Source: Rhodocyclaceae bacterium (GTDB lineage Bacteria > Pseudomonadota > Gammaproteobacteria > Burkholderiales > Rhodocyclaceae). Taken from it: 64,000 nucleotides of DNA. Location: assembly GCA_028869135.1 (NCBI GenBank), contig JAGWTC010000014.1:1-64000 (forward strand). The letters are read 5' to 3'. Below the pieces are notes generated by a model. The model saw only the letters and a program-made list of their open reading frames with translations. It searched no databases and had not been told where the DNA came from. Within the stretch, counting starts at the first letter, position 1, and every line of letters starts with the position of its first letter. Of the stretch, positions 1 to 8,370 are shown in pieces. The translations under genes and the position numbers were made by a program.

Positions 1-128
1 GCATTGTTTTCCTCATCGTGCGCCAGATACACAATGGAAAACCCGCCGAGCGAAATCTGCCGCTCGATGCGGTATTGGTCGAGCTGAAAGCCCGGCGGCA
101 AGGGATGGTTTATCTGCGTAATAGCCAT
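1..128 (-). CDS. Serine/threonine protein kinase, N-terminus only (cut by window edge)
   Basis: Reading leftwards from the ATG at 128, an open frame runs off the window after 42 codons. The visible protein has a short leader (MAITQINHPLPPGFQLDQYRIER), shown here in two pieces by its key parts: the leader ends in LDQYRIER and is followed by a glycine-rich loop, ISLGGFSIVYLAHD. That is the ATP-binding start of a Hanks-type (eukaryotic-like) Ser/Thr kinase, in which the loop holds the ATP phosphates. The catalytic loop and everything C-terminal lie outside the window, so activity cannot be judged. The gene is divergent from yicC, with about 190 bases between the starts. In relatives I recall, a PP2C phosphatase gene often lies beyond it, but that cannot be seen here. 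Confidence 0.75.
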   Translation of the reverse strand, partial: MAITQINHPLPPGFQLDQYRIERQISLGGFSIVYLAHDEENN

Positions 129-315
129 GAAAGGATTGTGGGAGGCCGCAAACCATCGCGAGCCGGCGGAGCGCAGCAACCGGAATGTACTCGAGTACAT
201 GAGGATTGCGAGCACCGTTGAGATACGCAATCCCGGCAGCCATACGTCCGCGCAGCAGCTAATGGGGGCCTTCCTTTATACTCGGGGCATTCTCCCACAA
301 GCCGCACGATTTGCC

Positions 316-1182
316 ATGATCCAAAGCATGACCGGCTATGCCGCCGGCACCCGCGACCTGGGCAGCGCCATCCTCAGCATCGAACTGAAGAGCGTCAATT
401 CCCGCTATCTGGACCTGGGCTTCCGCATGAGCGAGGATTTGCGCTCACTCGAAATGCCCATACGCGAACTGTTGTCTGCGCGCATCGCCCGCGGCAAGGT
501 CGAGTGCCGCGCCTACCTCCAGGCCCAGAACTCCGCCCCGCGCGAGGCGGCGCCGAATGCCGCTGTCATCGCCCGCCTGAGCCAGTTGCAGACAGGCGTG
601 CTGGCCGCCGTACCCGGCGCGCAACCCTTGTCCGTGCACGATATTCTGCGCTGGCCCGGCGTGCTGGCCGAAGATACGATTCCGGCCGAGACCCTGCAGC
701 ACGAGAGCCTGGCGCTGATCCGGCAGTTGCTCGACGAATTCGGCGCAACGCGTGAACGCGAAGGCGACAAGCTGGCCGCGGTGCTGCGGGAAATTTCCGC
801 CCGCATGCGCGCTTGGGTCGCCCAGGCCGCGCCCTTGCTGCCGCAGGCGATTGCCGACTATCAGGAACGGCTGTCGGCCAAGCTGCGCGAAGCCGTCGCC
901 AATCTCGACGAAGACCGCATCCGCCAGGAAGTCGGCGTCTTTGCCGCCAAGGTCGATGTGGCCGAGGAGCTGGCGCGCCTCAACACGCATCTCGACGAGC
1001 TTGAACGGGTGCTGAAGAAGGGCGGTGCGGTCGGCAAGCGCCTCGACTTCCTGATGCAGGAACTCAACCGCGAAGCCAATACCCTGGCCTCGAAATCGGT
1101 TTCCACCGAGATCACCGCCATTGCGCTCGACCTCAAGCTCGCCATCGAACAGATGCGCGAGCAGGTGCAGAACCTGGAGTAA
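316..1182 (+). CDS. yicC: YicC family endoribonuclease
   Basis: A 288-residue protein, matching the usual YicC length of about 287. It opens with MIQSMTGYA, the family's characteristic N-terminus, and ends with a helical region containing KSVSTEITAIALDLK and IEQMREQVQNLE, also typical. YicC-type proteins are reported as endoribonucleases involved in RNA turnover in E. coli. The reading frame is open further upstream, but I chose the ATG at 316 because of the conserved N-terminus. A TATACT -10-like box at 277-282 lies upstream. Many betaproteobacteria carry gmk next to yicC; here a membrane protein gene follows instead. Confidence 0.93.
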   Translation: MIQSMTGYAAGTRDLGSAILSIELKSVNSRYLDLGFRMSEDLRSLEMPIRELLSARIARGKVECRAYLQAQNSAPREAAPNAAVIARLSQLQTGVLAAVPGAQPLSVHDILRWPGVLAEDTIPAETLQHESLALIRQLLDEFGATREREGDKLAAVLREISARMRAWVAQAAPLLPQAIADYQERLSAKLREAVANLDEDRIRQEVGVFAAKVDVAEELARLNTHLDELERVLKKGGAVGKRLDFLMQELNREANTLASKSVSTEITAIALDLKLAIEQMREQVQNLE

Positions 1183-1204
1183 GGCCGGCCGGCGTCGCCT
1201 GAAC

Positions 1205-1846
1205 ATGGAAGCCCTGCTTCTCTTCGCAGCGGTTTATCTGCTGCACCTCGTGCCGGTCTTTGCGCCGCCGACCTGGATGGCGATCGCGCTGATCGCGCTC
1301 AACCGGCCCGAGCTGAATCCGATGGGCGTCGCGGTGATTGCCGCCACGGCCGCGACGCTGGGCCGGGTCACGCTGGCTTGCGGTGCCCGCTTCCTGGTGC
1401 GCGAGCGCTGGATGGGCGCGGCAACGCGCGCCAATGTGGATATGCTGGGCCGCATGATCAGCCGCCGCAGCGGCGCCCGTTACGGGCTGCTGCTGTTCTA
1501 TCTGTACAGTCCGGCTTCCAATTTTCTGTTCATCGCGCATGCGCTGATGCGCTTGCCGCTGCTCATGATCGCGCTGCCCTTCCTGTGCGGCCGGCTGGCG
1601 ACTTATACGCTGTGGGGCATGGCGACGCATACGGTGGCTCAGCAGTTCCGCCTCGAAGGCCGCGACTGGGGCAGCTATCTGGGCGGCTACTTCCTCATCA
1701 CCCAGTGCATCCTGCTGATCCTGATGTGGCTGTTCATGCGGCTGGACTGGCGCAGCCTGATCGAGCAGCGCCGCGTGCAACTGCTCGATCGTCTGGAACA
1801 GCGCGAACATGAGGATGAGGGCGGGCAGCCTCCTCGCTCAAGCTGA
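1205..1846 (+). CDS. Integral membrane protein, possibly VTT/DedA-like
   Basis: A 213-residue protein starting 22 bases after yicC and probably cotranscribed with it. It has about four to five hydrophobic segments: residues 2-28, 36-60, 98-120, 122-140 and 155-180. A charged tail of Arg, Glu and Gln follows. The first helix, a short proline-rich turn and the central stretch FYLYSPASNFLFIAHAL recall small VTT/DedA (SNARE-associated) membrane proteins, but the diagnostic motifs are not clear enough to name it. DedA relatives act in lipid scrambling and proton-motive-force homeostasis; whether that applies here is a guess. The gene ends 5 bases before the convergent LprI-MliC gene. Confidence 0.7.
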   Translation: MEALLLFAAVYLLHLVPVFAPPTWMAIALIALNRPELNPMGVAVIAATAATLGRVTLACGARFLVRERWMGAATRANVDMLGRMISRRSGARYGLLLFYLYSPASNFLFIAHALMRLPLLMIALPFLCGRLATYTLWGMATHTVAQQFRLEGRDWGSYLGGYFLITQCILLILMWLFMRLDWRSLIEQRRVQLLDRLEQREHEDEGGQPPRSS

Positions 1847-1851
1847 TAGCT

Positions 1852-2442
1852 TCACGGCTGTTTGCGGCAGGTCTGCTCGGGAGCGCCGTAGCCCCACTGG
1901 ATCAGGGCCTCGCCCTGGTGCTCCCACAGCGTTTCGTTGGGCCCGGCGTAGCGCGTGCCGCTGGCGGACGGCTGCTGGTACATCAGCGACACGCTGTCGC
2001 CGCGCACGGCCACCAGCGTCGCCGGGTCGGTGCCGAAGTAGGCGGCGCCGATCTCGCTCTTGTCGGGGCAGACATAGGTAGCGGTTGCCACGGGCTCGAT
2101 CAGGCGATAACGGGCCTGCAGCTCGGCAATGCGCAGACGATAGCTTTCGCCGACGCAATCGCGGCGCGATTCGCTCTTCCAGCATTCGTTGCGGCTCCTG
2201 ACCCAGCCGCGCTGTCCGGGCTTCAGCACGGACGGGAACTCATCGCTTGCGCGGCGCTCGGCAGCGGCGTAGACCTCGGCCATCTGCCGGTCGAGCGCCG
2301 CCAGGCCGGGATCGTGGCAGATCAGCGTTTCGACGATGCCACGCGCCGCCGTGCAATCGTAAGCCGGCCCTTGTGCCTGCACGGCGCTGCCGATTGCCAG
2401 ACCAAGGCACGGCAGCCAGTTGAAAACGAAACGATAGCGCAT
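1852..2442 (-). CDS. Secreted LprI-MliC fusion, putative lysozyme inhibitor
   Basis: A 196-residue exported protein. Residues 1-24 form a signal peptide (MRYRFVFNWLPCLGL, then AIGSAVQAQ). Residues about 29-105 look like an LprI/DUF1311 domain: CTAARGIVETLICHDPGLAALD, given here by its key elements of paired Cys, LICHDP and LDRQM, then QRGWVRSRNEC. Residues about 115-196 look like MliC/PliC, with YVCPDKSEIGAAYF and a terminal GYGAPEQTCRK. LprI and MliC families both bind c-type lysozyme, so the protein probably shields the cell wall in the periplasm. I chose the ATG at 2442 because GAGG lies 6 bases upstream. In-frame ATGs at 2460 and 2481 are alternatives, and the last overlaps the bioC stop as TGATG. 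It is the last gene of the bioH-bioC run. Confidence 0.8.
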   Translation of the reverse strand: MRYRFVFNWLPCLGLAIGSAVQAQGPAYDCTAARGIVETLICHDPGLAALDRQMAEVYAAAERRASDEFPSVLKPGQRGWVRSRNECWKSESRRDCVGESYRLRIAELQARYRLIEPVATATYVCPDKSEIGAAYFGTDPATLVAVRGDSVSLMYQQPSASGTRYAGPNETLWEHQGEALIQWGYGAPEQTCRKQP

Positions 2443-2480
2443 CGACAGCCTCGCCGACATGACGGAGTCATCATTCTGCA

Positions 2481-3269
2481 TCAGGCGCCGGGCTTGCGCG
2501 CGCGGACGTAGAGCAGTTCGTAGGTGGCCGGCAGGCCGCCGGCCGTGCGCCGCGTCTCGTAATTGCCGAGCATGTCCTGCCAGGCGCGCTTGCCGGTCAA
2601 CCCGCGCGCGCGGCCGGCGGTGGCGTTGTGTGCGCCGATGGCCTTCAACTCCAGCATAAGGCTGCGCACGTCGGGATAGTGCAGCACCTCGTCCTGCCTT
2701 TCGACGCGGACGTCGACAAAGCCGGCCAGCTCGAGCTGCGCCTTCAGCGCCGAGGCCTCGACAAAGCGGCTGACGTGGGTGCGGCCGTCGGCGAAGCTTT
2801 CCCGCAACTCCTGCAGCGTGGCCGGACCGAAAGTGCTGAAGACAAAGCGGCCGCCGCCGCGCAAGCAACGGTGCGCGCCGGCGAAGGCCAGATCGAGGCG
2901 GTTGCACCATTGCAGCATCAGGCTGGACCACAGCATGTCGACGCTGGCGACGGCCAGCGGCAGCGCCTGCATGTCGGCACACAGCAGCGGCGTGCCGGGC
3001 ACGCGATGACGCGTCGCCTGCAACATCGCCGGCGCCAGGTCGAGCGCAAACAGGGCGGCCTGCGGGAAGCGCTGCGCCAGCAGGGCCGTGCCGTAGCCGG
3101 TACCGCTGCCGGCATCGAGCACGACGGCCGGCTCGATATCGATGAGCCGCGCCAGCCGGTCGGCAACGCGGCGCTGCAATGCGGCTGCGCCGTCGTAGCT
3201 GAGTGCGGCGCGATCGAAGGAACGCCGGACATGGCCGCCTTCGAGCGAGGAATGGGAATCGTGGGACAC
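2481..3269 (-). CDS. bioC: Malonyl-[acyl-carrier protein] O-methyltransferase BioC
   Basis: A 262-residue SAM-dependent methyltransferase. Motif I (VLDAGSGTGYG, residues 50-60) forms the SAM-binding loop and is followed by LFALDLAPAML. The N-terminal VRRSFDRAALSYD matches the BioC start pattern of a phenylalanine-asparagine/aspartate pair before AA.YD. BioC methylates the free carboxyl of malonyl-ACP so that fatty-acid synthase can build the pimeloyl chain of biotin. Its neighbour bioH removes the methyl group, which supports the assignment. It lies 36 bases downstream of bioH. No bioA, bioB, bioD or bioF is present in the window. Confidence 0.9.
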   Translation of the reverse strand: MSHDSHSSLEGGHVRRSFDRAALSYDGAAALQRRVADRLARLIDIEPAVVLDAGSGTGYGTALLAQRFPQAALFALDLAPAMLQATRHRVPGTPLLCADMQALPLAVASVDMLWSSLMLQWCNRLDLAFAGAHRCLRGGGRFVFSTFGPATLQELRESFADGRTHVSRFVEASALKAQLELAGFVDVRVERQDEVLHYPDVRSLMLELKAIGAHNATAGRARGLTGKRAWQDMLGNYETRRTAGGLPATYELLYVRARKPGA

Positions 3270-3305
3270 AGTGTGATTACGGGCAATACGACGAGGCTGA
3301 CCTCG

Positions 3306-4049
3306 TCAGACGGTCTCTTCCAGGAATACGGCAGCCATGGCCGCAACTTCGTCCACATGGCTGACCATGGGCGCGTGACCGCAGTGCGGCAGGACATGCA
3401 GGCGCGCGTGCGGCAGGCTTTGAGCCAGCCAGCGTGAAGCGTCGCAAGCCGTAATTGTATCCCCCTCACCGTGGATCAGCAGAACGGGCTGAAGCGGCGG
3501 GTTTTCCACAAGCGCGCGCCGCAGATCGGTCTCGCCGAGGAAACGCAGGCCGGCCAGCAATATGTCAGCGGTCGGGACGGGCTTTTCCGCCAGCAGGGCG
3601 CGCAAGGCCTTGCGTACGCCGCGCACATCCGTCTCGCCTTCGGCCAGCAGGTCGGCGAAACGTTGCAGCGCGCGCTCGGGCGCGGCCGCGACCTGGGCGG
3701 CAAATGCCGTCTGGATGGCCTGCGGAGCCCCGTGAGGCCAGTCGGGACGCTCGCCGAAACAGGGCGTCGTGGAAAAGAGTACAAGCTTCTGCACCTGCTG
3801 CGGATAGCGCTGCGCCCAGCGCAGGGCCAGCATGCCGCCGAGCGACCAGCCGAACACCGCGCATTGCCCAGGCGTAGCGACGGCATAGGCGTCGACGATG
3901 GCATCGAGAGCGAACGGCGCCGGCGCAGCAGCGCCGTGACCGGGCAGTTCGAAATTACGGACGGGGTGCGCCGGAAGGCGGTCCAGCAACTCGCGCCAGA
4001 CGCCGCCGTGCTGGCCCCAGCCGTGGATCAGGGCCAGCGGAAGACTCAT
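3306..4049 (-). CDS. bioH: Pimeloyl-ACP methyl ester carboxylesterase BioH
   Basis: A 247-residue alpha/beta hydrolase of normal BioH length. The oxyanion segment LIHGWGQHGGVW lies at residues 8-18. The nucleophile elbow GWSLGG places Ser69, and the triad is completed by Asp197 (GEGDTIT) and His225 (CGHAPMV). BioH hydrolyses pimeloyl-ACP methyl ester in the cytoplasm and ends the chain-building phase of biotin synthesis. The start is the ATG at 4049; the longer open frame upstream only shadows cca. Upstream is cca (14-base gap) and downstream is bioC, its functional partner. Confidence 0.9.
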   Translation of the reverse strand: MSLPLALIHGWGQHGGVWRELLDRLPAHPVRNFELPGHGAAAPAPFALDAIVDAYAVATPGQCAVFGWSLGGMLALRWAQRYPQQVQKLVLFSTTPCFGERPDWPHGAPQAIQTAFAAQVAAAPERALQRFADLLAEGETDVRGVRKALRALLAEKPVPTADILLAGLRFLGETDLRRALVENPPLQPVLLIHGEGDTITACDASRWLAQSLPHARLHVLPHCGHAPMVSHVDEVAAMAAVFLEETV

Positions 4050-4063
4050 CGCCGCGTCAAAGC

Positions 4064-5278
4064 CTAGCGGCCCAGGGCCTCGGCAACCGCCTTGACGCGC
4101 GCCTCGTGCACGCGCTGCGGAATCTGCGCCGCATCGTCGCAGGACTTGGCGATTGCGCCGGCATCGACGGCGCGCATCGCCGTCAGCGCGGCGAGGAAAC
4201 GCTGCGCCTGCGGATACTCGTCGTCCTCGTGGCCGGTGCGGCCCCGCGCATCGCATTCGCAGGCCAGCAGGGCCTGCAGGAAACGGTCGGGGCGGCGTAT
4301 GCCGTCCGCAGTCTCGATGATCTTGACCATGGTCTCCGGGCGCAGCTCGGCGGCGCGATGGATGTCGCCGTGATAGCGCGCGACCAGCACCGCCAGCTCG
4401 CGACACTCGCTGGGCACGCGCAGGCGCGCGCACAACGGCTCCAGCAGGCGAACGCTGTGCGCTTCATGGCCGCGATGGCTGGGCAGGATGTCGGCCGGCG
4501 TCACGCCTTTGCCGAGATCGTGCGTCATGGCCGCAAAACGTACGGGCAGCGACGCGTCGAGGCGCGCCGCCATGTCCACCACCATTTCATTGTGGATGCC
4601 GGTATCGACTTCGGGATGGTAATCGGCGCGCTGCGGCACGCCGTAGAGCGCATCGACTTCGGGCAGAAGACGTGCCAGGGCGCCGCACTCATGCAGCACC
4701 GCCAGCATGCGCGAGGGGCGATCTTCGAGCAGGCCCTTGGCCAGCTCCAGCCAGACGCGCTCGGATACCAGCGCATCGACCTCGCCGTTGTCGACCATTT
4801 CACGCATCAGGGCCAGCGTCTCCGGCGCCACGCTGAAGTCGCCGAAGCGTGCGGCAAAGCGCGCCACGCGCAGGATGCGCACCGGGTCTTCGGCAAAGGC
4901 CGGAGACACATGGCGCAGCACGCGCGCCTCGATATCGGCGCGGCCCTTGTGTGGATCGATGAGCTCGCCGTCGCGGCTGCGCGCAATCGCATTGATGGTC
5001 AAATCGCGGCGACGCAGATCCTCTTCCAGCGTGACGCCCGGATCGGTATGGAAAACGAAGCCGCCATAGCCCGGCGCGGTCTTGCGCTCGGTGCGGGCCA
5101 GCGCGTATTCCTCGTGGGTTTCCGGGTGCAGGAACACCGGGAAATCGCGGCCCACCGGACGATAGCCCTGGCGCACCATGTCGCCCGGCGTCGCCCCAAC
5201 CACAACCCAGTCCCTGTCCCTGACCGGCAGCCCCATCAGTTCATCGCGGATTGCGCCTCCGACTGCGTAGATTTTCAT
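4064..5278 (-). CDS. cca: Multifunctional CCA tRNA nucleotidyltransferase with HD domain
   Basis: A 404-residue class II CCA-adding enzyme. The nucleotidyltransferase head has VGGAIRDELMG and the metal-binding pair Asp21/Asp23 (VRDRDWVVVG). RRRDLTINAIA (about 90-98) and DPVRILRVARFAARF (131-145) belong to the catalytic core and the ATP/CTP-recognising neck. An HD motif (MTHDLGKG, His253-Asp254) heads the C-terminal phosphohydrolase domain of the gammaproteobacterial/betaproteobacterial type. It builds or repairs the 3' CCA end of tRNAs. It starts the minus-strand run cca-bioH-bioC and lies 30 bases from the NDUFA9-like gene upstream. Confidence 0.95.
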   Translation of the reverse strand: MKIYAVGGAIRDELMGLPVRDRDWVVVGATPGDMVRQGYRPVGRDFPVFLHPETHEEYALARTERKTAPGYGGFVFHTDPGVTLEEDLRRRDLTINAIARSRDGELIDPHKGRADIEARVLRHVSPAFAEDPVRILRVARFAARFGDFSVAPETLALMREMVDNGEVDALVSERVWLELAKGLLEDRPSRMLAVLHECGALARLLPEVDALYGVPQRADYHPEVDTGIHNEMVVDMAARLDASLPVRFAAMTHDLGKGVTPADILPSHRGHEAHSVRLLEPLCARLRVPSECRELAVLVARYHGDIHRAAELRPETMVKIIETADGIRRPDRFLQALLACECDARGRTGHEDDEYPQAQRFLAALTAMRAVDAGAIAKSCDDAAQIPQRVHEARVKAVAEALGR

Positions 5279-5308
5279 CTGTCCTTCTCTTCGGATAATC
5301 GGCTTGCG

Positions 5309-6226
5309 CTAACGCCGGGCAGTTTCGCGGTAGCGATCCAGGGTTGAACTTCTGCTGTGCTTGCCCAGATAGGCAGGCACCACCGCTTCAAGCGATGCGG
5401 CTTGTTGTCCAAAAGGCAGCGAAGGTGCCTCAGCGCACACATTGGCAATCTTCAGGGAGAGCAGATTGTCACGCGTCATCGGACCGCCCACCATCTCCAT
5501 GGCAAAAGCCTGTAACCAGGCCAAGGGCATTGGCAGCCCAATGACTGCGGCACGGCGCCGCGCCGCTGCACCGGCATACTCGACCAGCTCGCGCAACGTA
5601 TAGACACCCGGACCGCCAAGCTCATATGTCCGACCGGCGCTTTCAGGCGCCGGCACGCAGAGCGCCACGGTCCGCGCGACATCCTCGACCCAGACGGGCT
5701 GCATGCGGGCCTCAGGCGCGGCCAGCGGCAGCACCGGAAAGTAACGCTGCAAGGCGGCGAACAGATTCAGGAAGCTGTCGCCGGCGCCAAATACGACCGA
5801 GGGGCGAATAATGGTCACGTTAAGCCCACTCTCTTTGAGCGCCATCTCTCCAGCGGCCTTGGAGCGCTGATAGGCCGACGGCGCATCGGCAGCAGCGCCC
5901 AGGGACGAAACATGGACAATGCGGCGCACGCCGGCAGACTTTGCGGCGGCAGCGATTTTCGCCGGCAGCTCTGCGTGTACGCGTAGGAAATTGCCTCGCA
6001 GAATGCCGGCCATACTGACGACGGCATCCTTGCCTTGCATGAGGGACGCCATTACCTCGGGATCGTTTACATCAGCCTCGACGACATTAGCGGTCGGCAA
6101 AGTGGTCAGGTGCTTGGCGCGTTCGCGCCGACGGGTGGGCAAATCGAGCACATGACCCTGTGCCGCCAGCCTGCGAGCGACCGCACTACCGATAAACCCT
6201 GTGCCACCGATTATCAGTATGTTCAT
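5309..6226 (-). CDS. NAD(P)-dependent epimerase/dehydratase, complex I NDUFA9-like
   Basis: A 305-residue Rossmann protein of the atypical short-chain reductase type. The N-terminus MNILIIGGTGFIGSAVA carries the GxxGxxG dinucleotide fold. VSSLGA and YQRSKAAGE (about 125-136) correspond to the catalytic Ser and YxxxK region. Its mid part, RPSVVFGAGDSFLNLF, matches the NDUFA9/YbjT-like subgroup often annotated as complex I NDUFA9 family. Its substrate is unknown; suggested roles for relatives include sugar-nucleotide or quinone-linked reductions. It lies 10 bases downstream of slt and is likely cotranscribed with it. Confidence 0.85.
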   Translation of the reverse strand: MNILIIGGTGFIGSAVARRLAAQGHVLDLPTRRRERAKHLTTLPTANVVEADVNDPEVMASLMQGKDAVVSMAGILRGNFLRVHAELPAKIAAAAKSAGVRRIVHVSSLGAAADAPSAYQRSKAAGEMALKESGLNVTIIRPSVVFGAGDSFLNLFAALQRYFPVLPLAAPEARMQPVWVEDVARTVALCVPAPESAGRTYELGGPGVYTLRELVEYAGAAARRRAAVIGLPMPLAWLQAFAMEMVGGPMTRDNLLSLKIANVCAEAPSLPFGQQAASLEAVVPAYLGKHSRSSTLDRYRETARR

Positions 6227-6235
6227 GCAAATTCC

Positions 6236-8221
6236 TCAGGGCAGCACATCGGCGCCCGTATCGCCGTTGCCGCGCGGGCGAACGATGCCGAGCTCGCGCT
6301 TCAAGGACTGCGGGCGACCTTCGAAAATGGCATTGTAATAGACGGCGTTGTTCATCACCTTCTTGACGTAGTCGCGCGTCTCGTTGAAGGGAATGCATTC
6401 GGCGTAGATGGCGCCCTCCAGCGGCACGTCGGCGCGCCACTTCTTGGCGCGACCGGGGCCGGCGTTGTAGGCGGCCGAGGCCAGCACCGGATGGTCGTCG
6501 AGCCCGTCCAGCACCAGCTTCATGTAGTTGGTGCCGAGCGTGATGTTGGTATCCATGTCCATCGCGTGCTTGGGATGGTAGCCGGCCAGGCCAATCTTCT
6601 TCGCCACCCAGGCCGCCGTCGCCGGCATGACCTGCATCAACCCCTGCGCGCCGACGGTGGACTTGGCCTGGATCACGAAGCGGCTTTCCTGCCGCATCAG
6701 GCCGTACACCCAGCCCGCGTCGAGGCCCAGCGCATGCGCCTTGGGCTCGACTTTCTCGCGGTAGGGCGCGAGGTAGCGCAGCGAAAAGTCGTGCTGGCTG
6801 ACAGTGCGATCGGCGGTGTTGATGGCGCGGTCCCAGACGTCGTTGCGGCGCGCCACTTCAGCCGCCGCCAGCAACTGGCGGTCGCTCATGCCGCGCAGGC
6901 TCCAGTTCCACTCCCTGACCGCATCCACGCGCGCGTCGATGCGGAACAGCGCGAGGGAGCGGCGCAAGCCGTCGTTGGCCAGGGCTTCGCCGAGCTCCTG
7001 CGCGCTCAGGGCCGGCGCACGCGGCGGCGGCGCCACGGTCTGGCCGAGCTCGTCGGCAGCGAGGCTGCCGTAGAAATTCGCCTGGCCGACGATGCGCTGA
7101 TACTGCGCATGCGCCTCGGCCGTCTTGCCCTGCGCGGCCAAGGCGCGGCCGTTCCAGTAGATCCAGTCGGGCTGCCCGGCCACGGCCGGCGGCATGCGCT
7201 GGACGACACGGCGTACGGTCTTCCAGTCGCCGACGCGCAGCGCCATGCGCACCCACCAGGCGAGCTGCTCGTCGGACAGGGGTCCCGCATCCGCCTGCGC
7301 AAACCACACCAGCGCTTGCGGCATGTGCTTCCTGGCCGCCTGCAGCGCGATCTGGCCCCAGCCGTAGGCGCGTTCGGCCTCGGGCAGCGCCGGCGCAATC
7401 TTGTCGTACTGGTCGGCCGCCGCCTGCGGATCGTTGGCAGCGATGCGAGCGATGGCGTAGATCAGGGTTTCGCGCTGACCGCGGTCGTTGCGGGCTTCGG
7501 CAAGATACTTGTTGGGCAGGCGCGCCAGAAAGCGCATCGGGTTGTCGGTGACGGCGTCGAGCGCACGCGCGTCCGGCGCCTGTGCATCCGGCAGGTAGCG
7601 CGCCGCCAGCAGGGCCTGCTGCGGTTTTTTCGCTTCGAGCAGGCGGCGTATGCGCTCCCAGATGTCGTCCGCATTGAGCTTCCTGGCCGCGACCAGCGCA
7701 TCGACGACCGGACGGCAGGCCTCGGGCAGATCGGCGGCGGCGGACCACACCGGGCGGGCGTCGTCGAGCACGGCGCGCTGCGCCTCGCCGTCGCCGCTCT
7801 GCAGGCGCGCCTGCAGGCTGTAACACTGGGCTTCGAGGTCCGGTTGCAGCAACAGCGGGTACTCGCGCAGCACCACATCCCACTGGCCGCGCTTGCCGGA
7901 AGCCTTGATCCAGTCGCTGCGCAGGCGTTCGGCCGCCAGGCTGCCGGATTGCAAGGAGAGAAAACGGGCCACGCCGGACGGGTCGTCGTCGATCTGCATG
8001 CGCAACTGGTAATACTCGGCCCAGATGCGCAACTCGTGGCCCTGAAGATTGTCCAGGGCCCTGGCCAGCTTGGCGCGATCCCCTTTCGCAAAGGCATCGC
8101 GGGCCTGCAGGAAGGCGTCGTCGCCGGGAGCGGCGGCGGCGGGGCCGATCAGAAGCCCCAGCAGGAGGGCGCGGGCCCCCCGGAAAAGGCGGGTACGGCT
8201 GAATGTGCTTCGAAAATCCAT
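6236..8221 (-). CDS. slt: Soluble lytic murein transglycosylase
   Basis: A 661-residue periplasmic enzyme. Residues about 1-31 form a signal peptide (GARALLLGLLIGPAAAAPG). A long alpha-superhelical region rich in Ala and Arg fills the middle. The C-terminal SLT domain starts near 500: the catalytic glutamate is Glu512 in MRQESRF, followed by GAQGLMQVMPATA and AAYNAGPGR, the standard GLMQ and YN signatures. It cleaves the MurNAc-GlcNAc bond of peptidoglycan and leaves 1,6-anhydroMurNAc. An AmpG-like muropeptide permease gene lies at 54,142 in this window. The gene is divergent from the GADEF-EAL gene. Confidence 0.93.
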   Translation of the reverse strand: MDFRSTFSRTRLFRGARALLLGLLIGPAAAAPGDDAFLQARDAFAKGDRAKLARALDNLQGHELRIWAEYYQLRMQIDDDPSGVARFLSLQSGSLAAERLRSDWIKASGKRGQWDVVLREYPLLLQPDLEAQCYSLQARLQSGDGEAQRAVLDDARPVWSAAADLPEACRPVVDALVAARKLNADDIWERIRRLLEAKKPQQALLAARYLPDAQAPDARALDAVTDNPMRFLARLPNKYLAEARNDRGQRETLIYAIARIAANDPQAAADQYDKIAPALPEAERAYGWGQIALQAARKHMPQALVWFAQADAGPLSDEQLAWWVRMALRVGDWKTVRRVVQRMPPAVAGQPDWIYWNGRALAAQGKTAEAHAQYQRIVGQANFYGSLAADELGQTVAPPPRAPALSAQELGEALANDGLRRSLALFRIDARVDAVREWNWSLRGMSDRQLLAAAEVARRNDVWDRAINTADRTVSQHDFSLRYLAPYREKVEPKAHALGLDAGWVYGLMRQESRFVIQAKSTVGAQGLMQVMPATAAWVAKKIGLAGYHPKHAMDMDTNITLGTNYMKLVLDGLDDHPVLASAAYNAGPGRAKKWRADVPLEGAIYAECIPFNETRDYVKKVMNNAVYYNAIFEGRPQSLKRELGIVRPRGNGDTGADVLP

Positions 8222-8332
8222 TGCCGCAGGTTAGCACAGCAGGCTACGTCCGCCGCAGTGAACATGATGGGTAAAACCCACCTGAACGAATTTGAAGCCA
8301 TGGAGGATTTTCCTTGCGATCCGCGCACCCTT

Positions 8333-8338
8333 TATACT
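8333..8338 (+). promoter_or_regulatory. Possible -10 box before the GADEF-EAL gene
   Basis: TATACT lies 32 bases before the chosen start and matches the sigma-70 -10 consensus at five of six positions. No good -35 hexamer sits 16-18 bases upstream, so this is only a candidate. The leader between it and the start carries an AGAGG ribosome-binding site 8 bases before the ATG. Confidence 0.3.
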
Positions 8339-8370
8339 GGGCCATACCCCAACGCAACAGAGGCCACCCC

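Noticed and set aside
445-1206. Long minus-strand frames opposite yicC
   Set aside because: They are shadows of a high-GC coding strand. The opposite-strand products are rich in Arg, Ala and Gln and lack any family motif.
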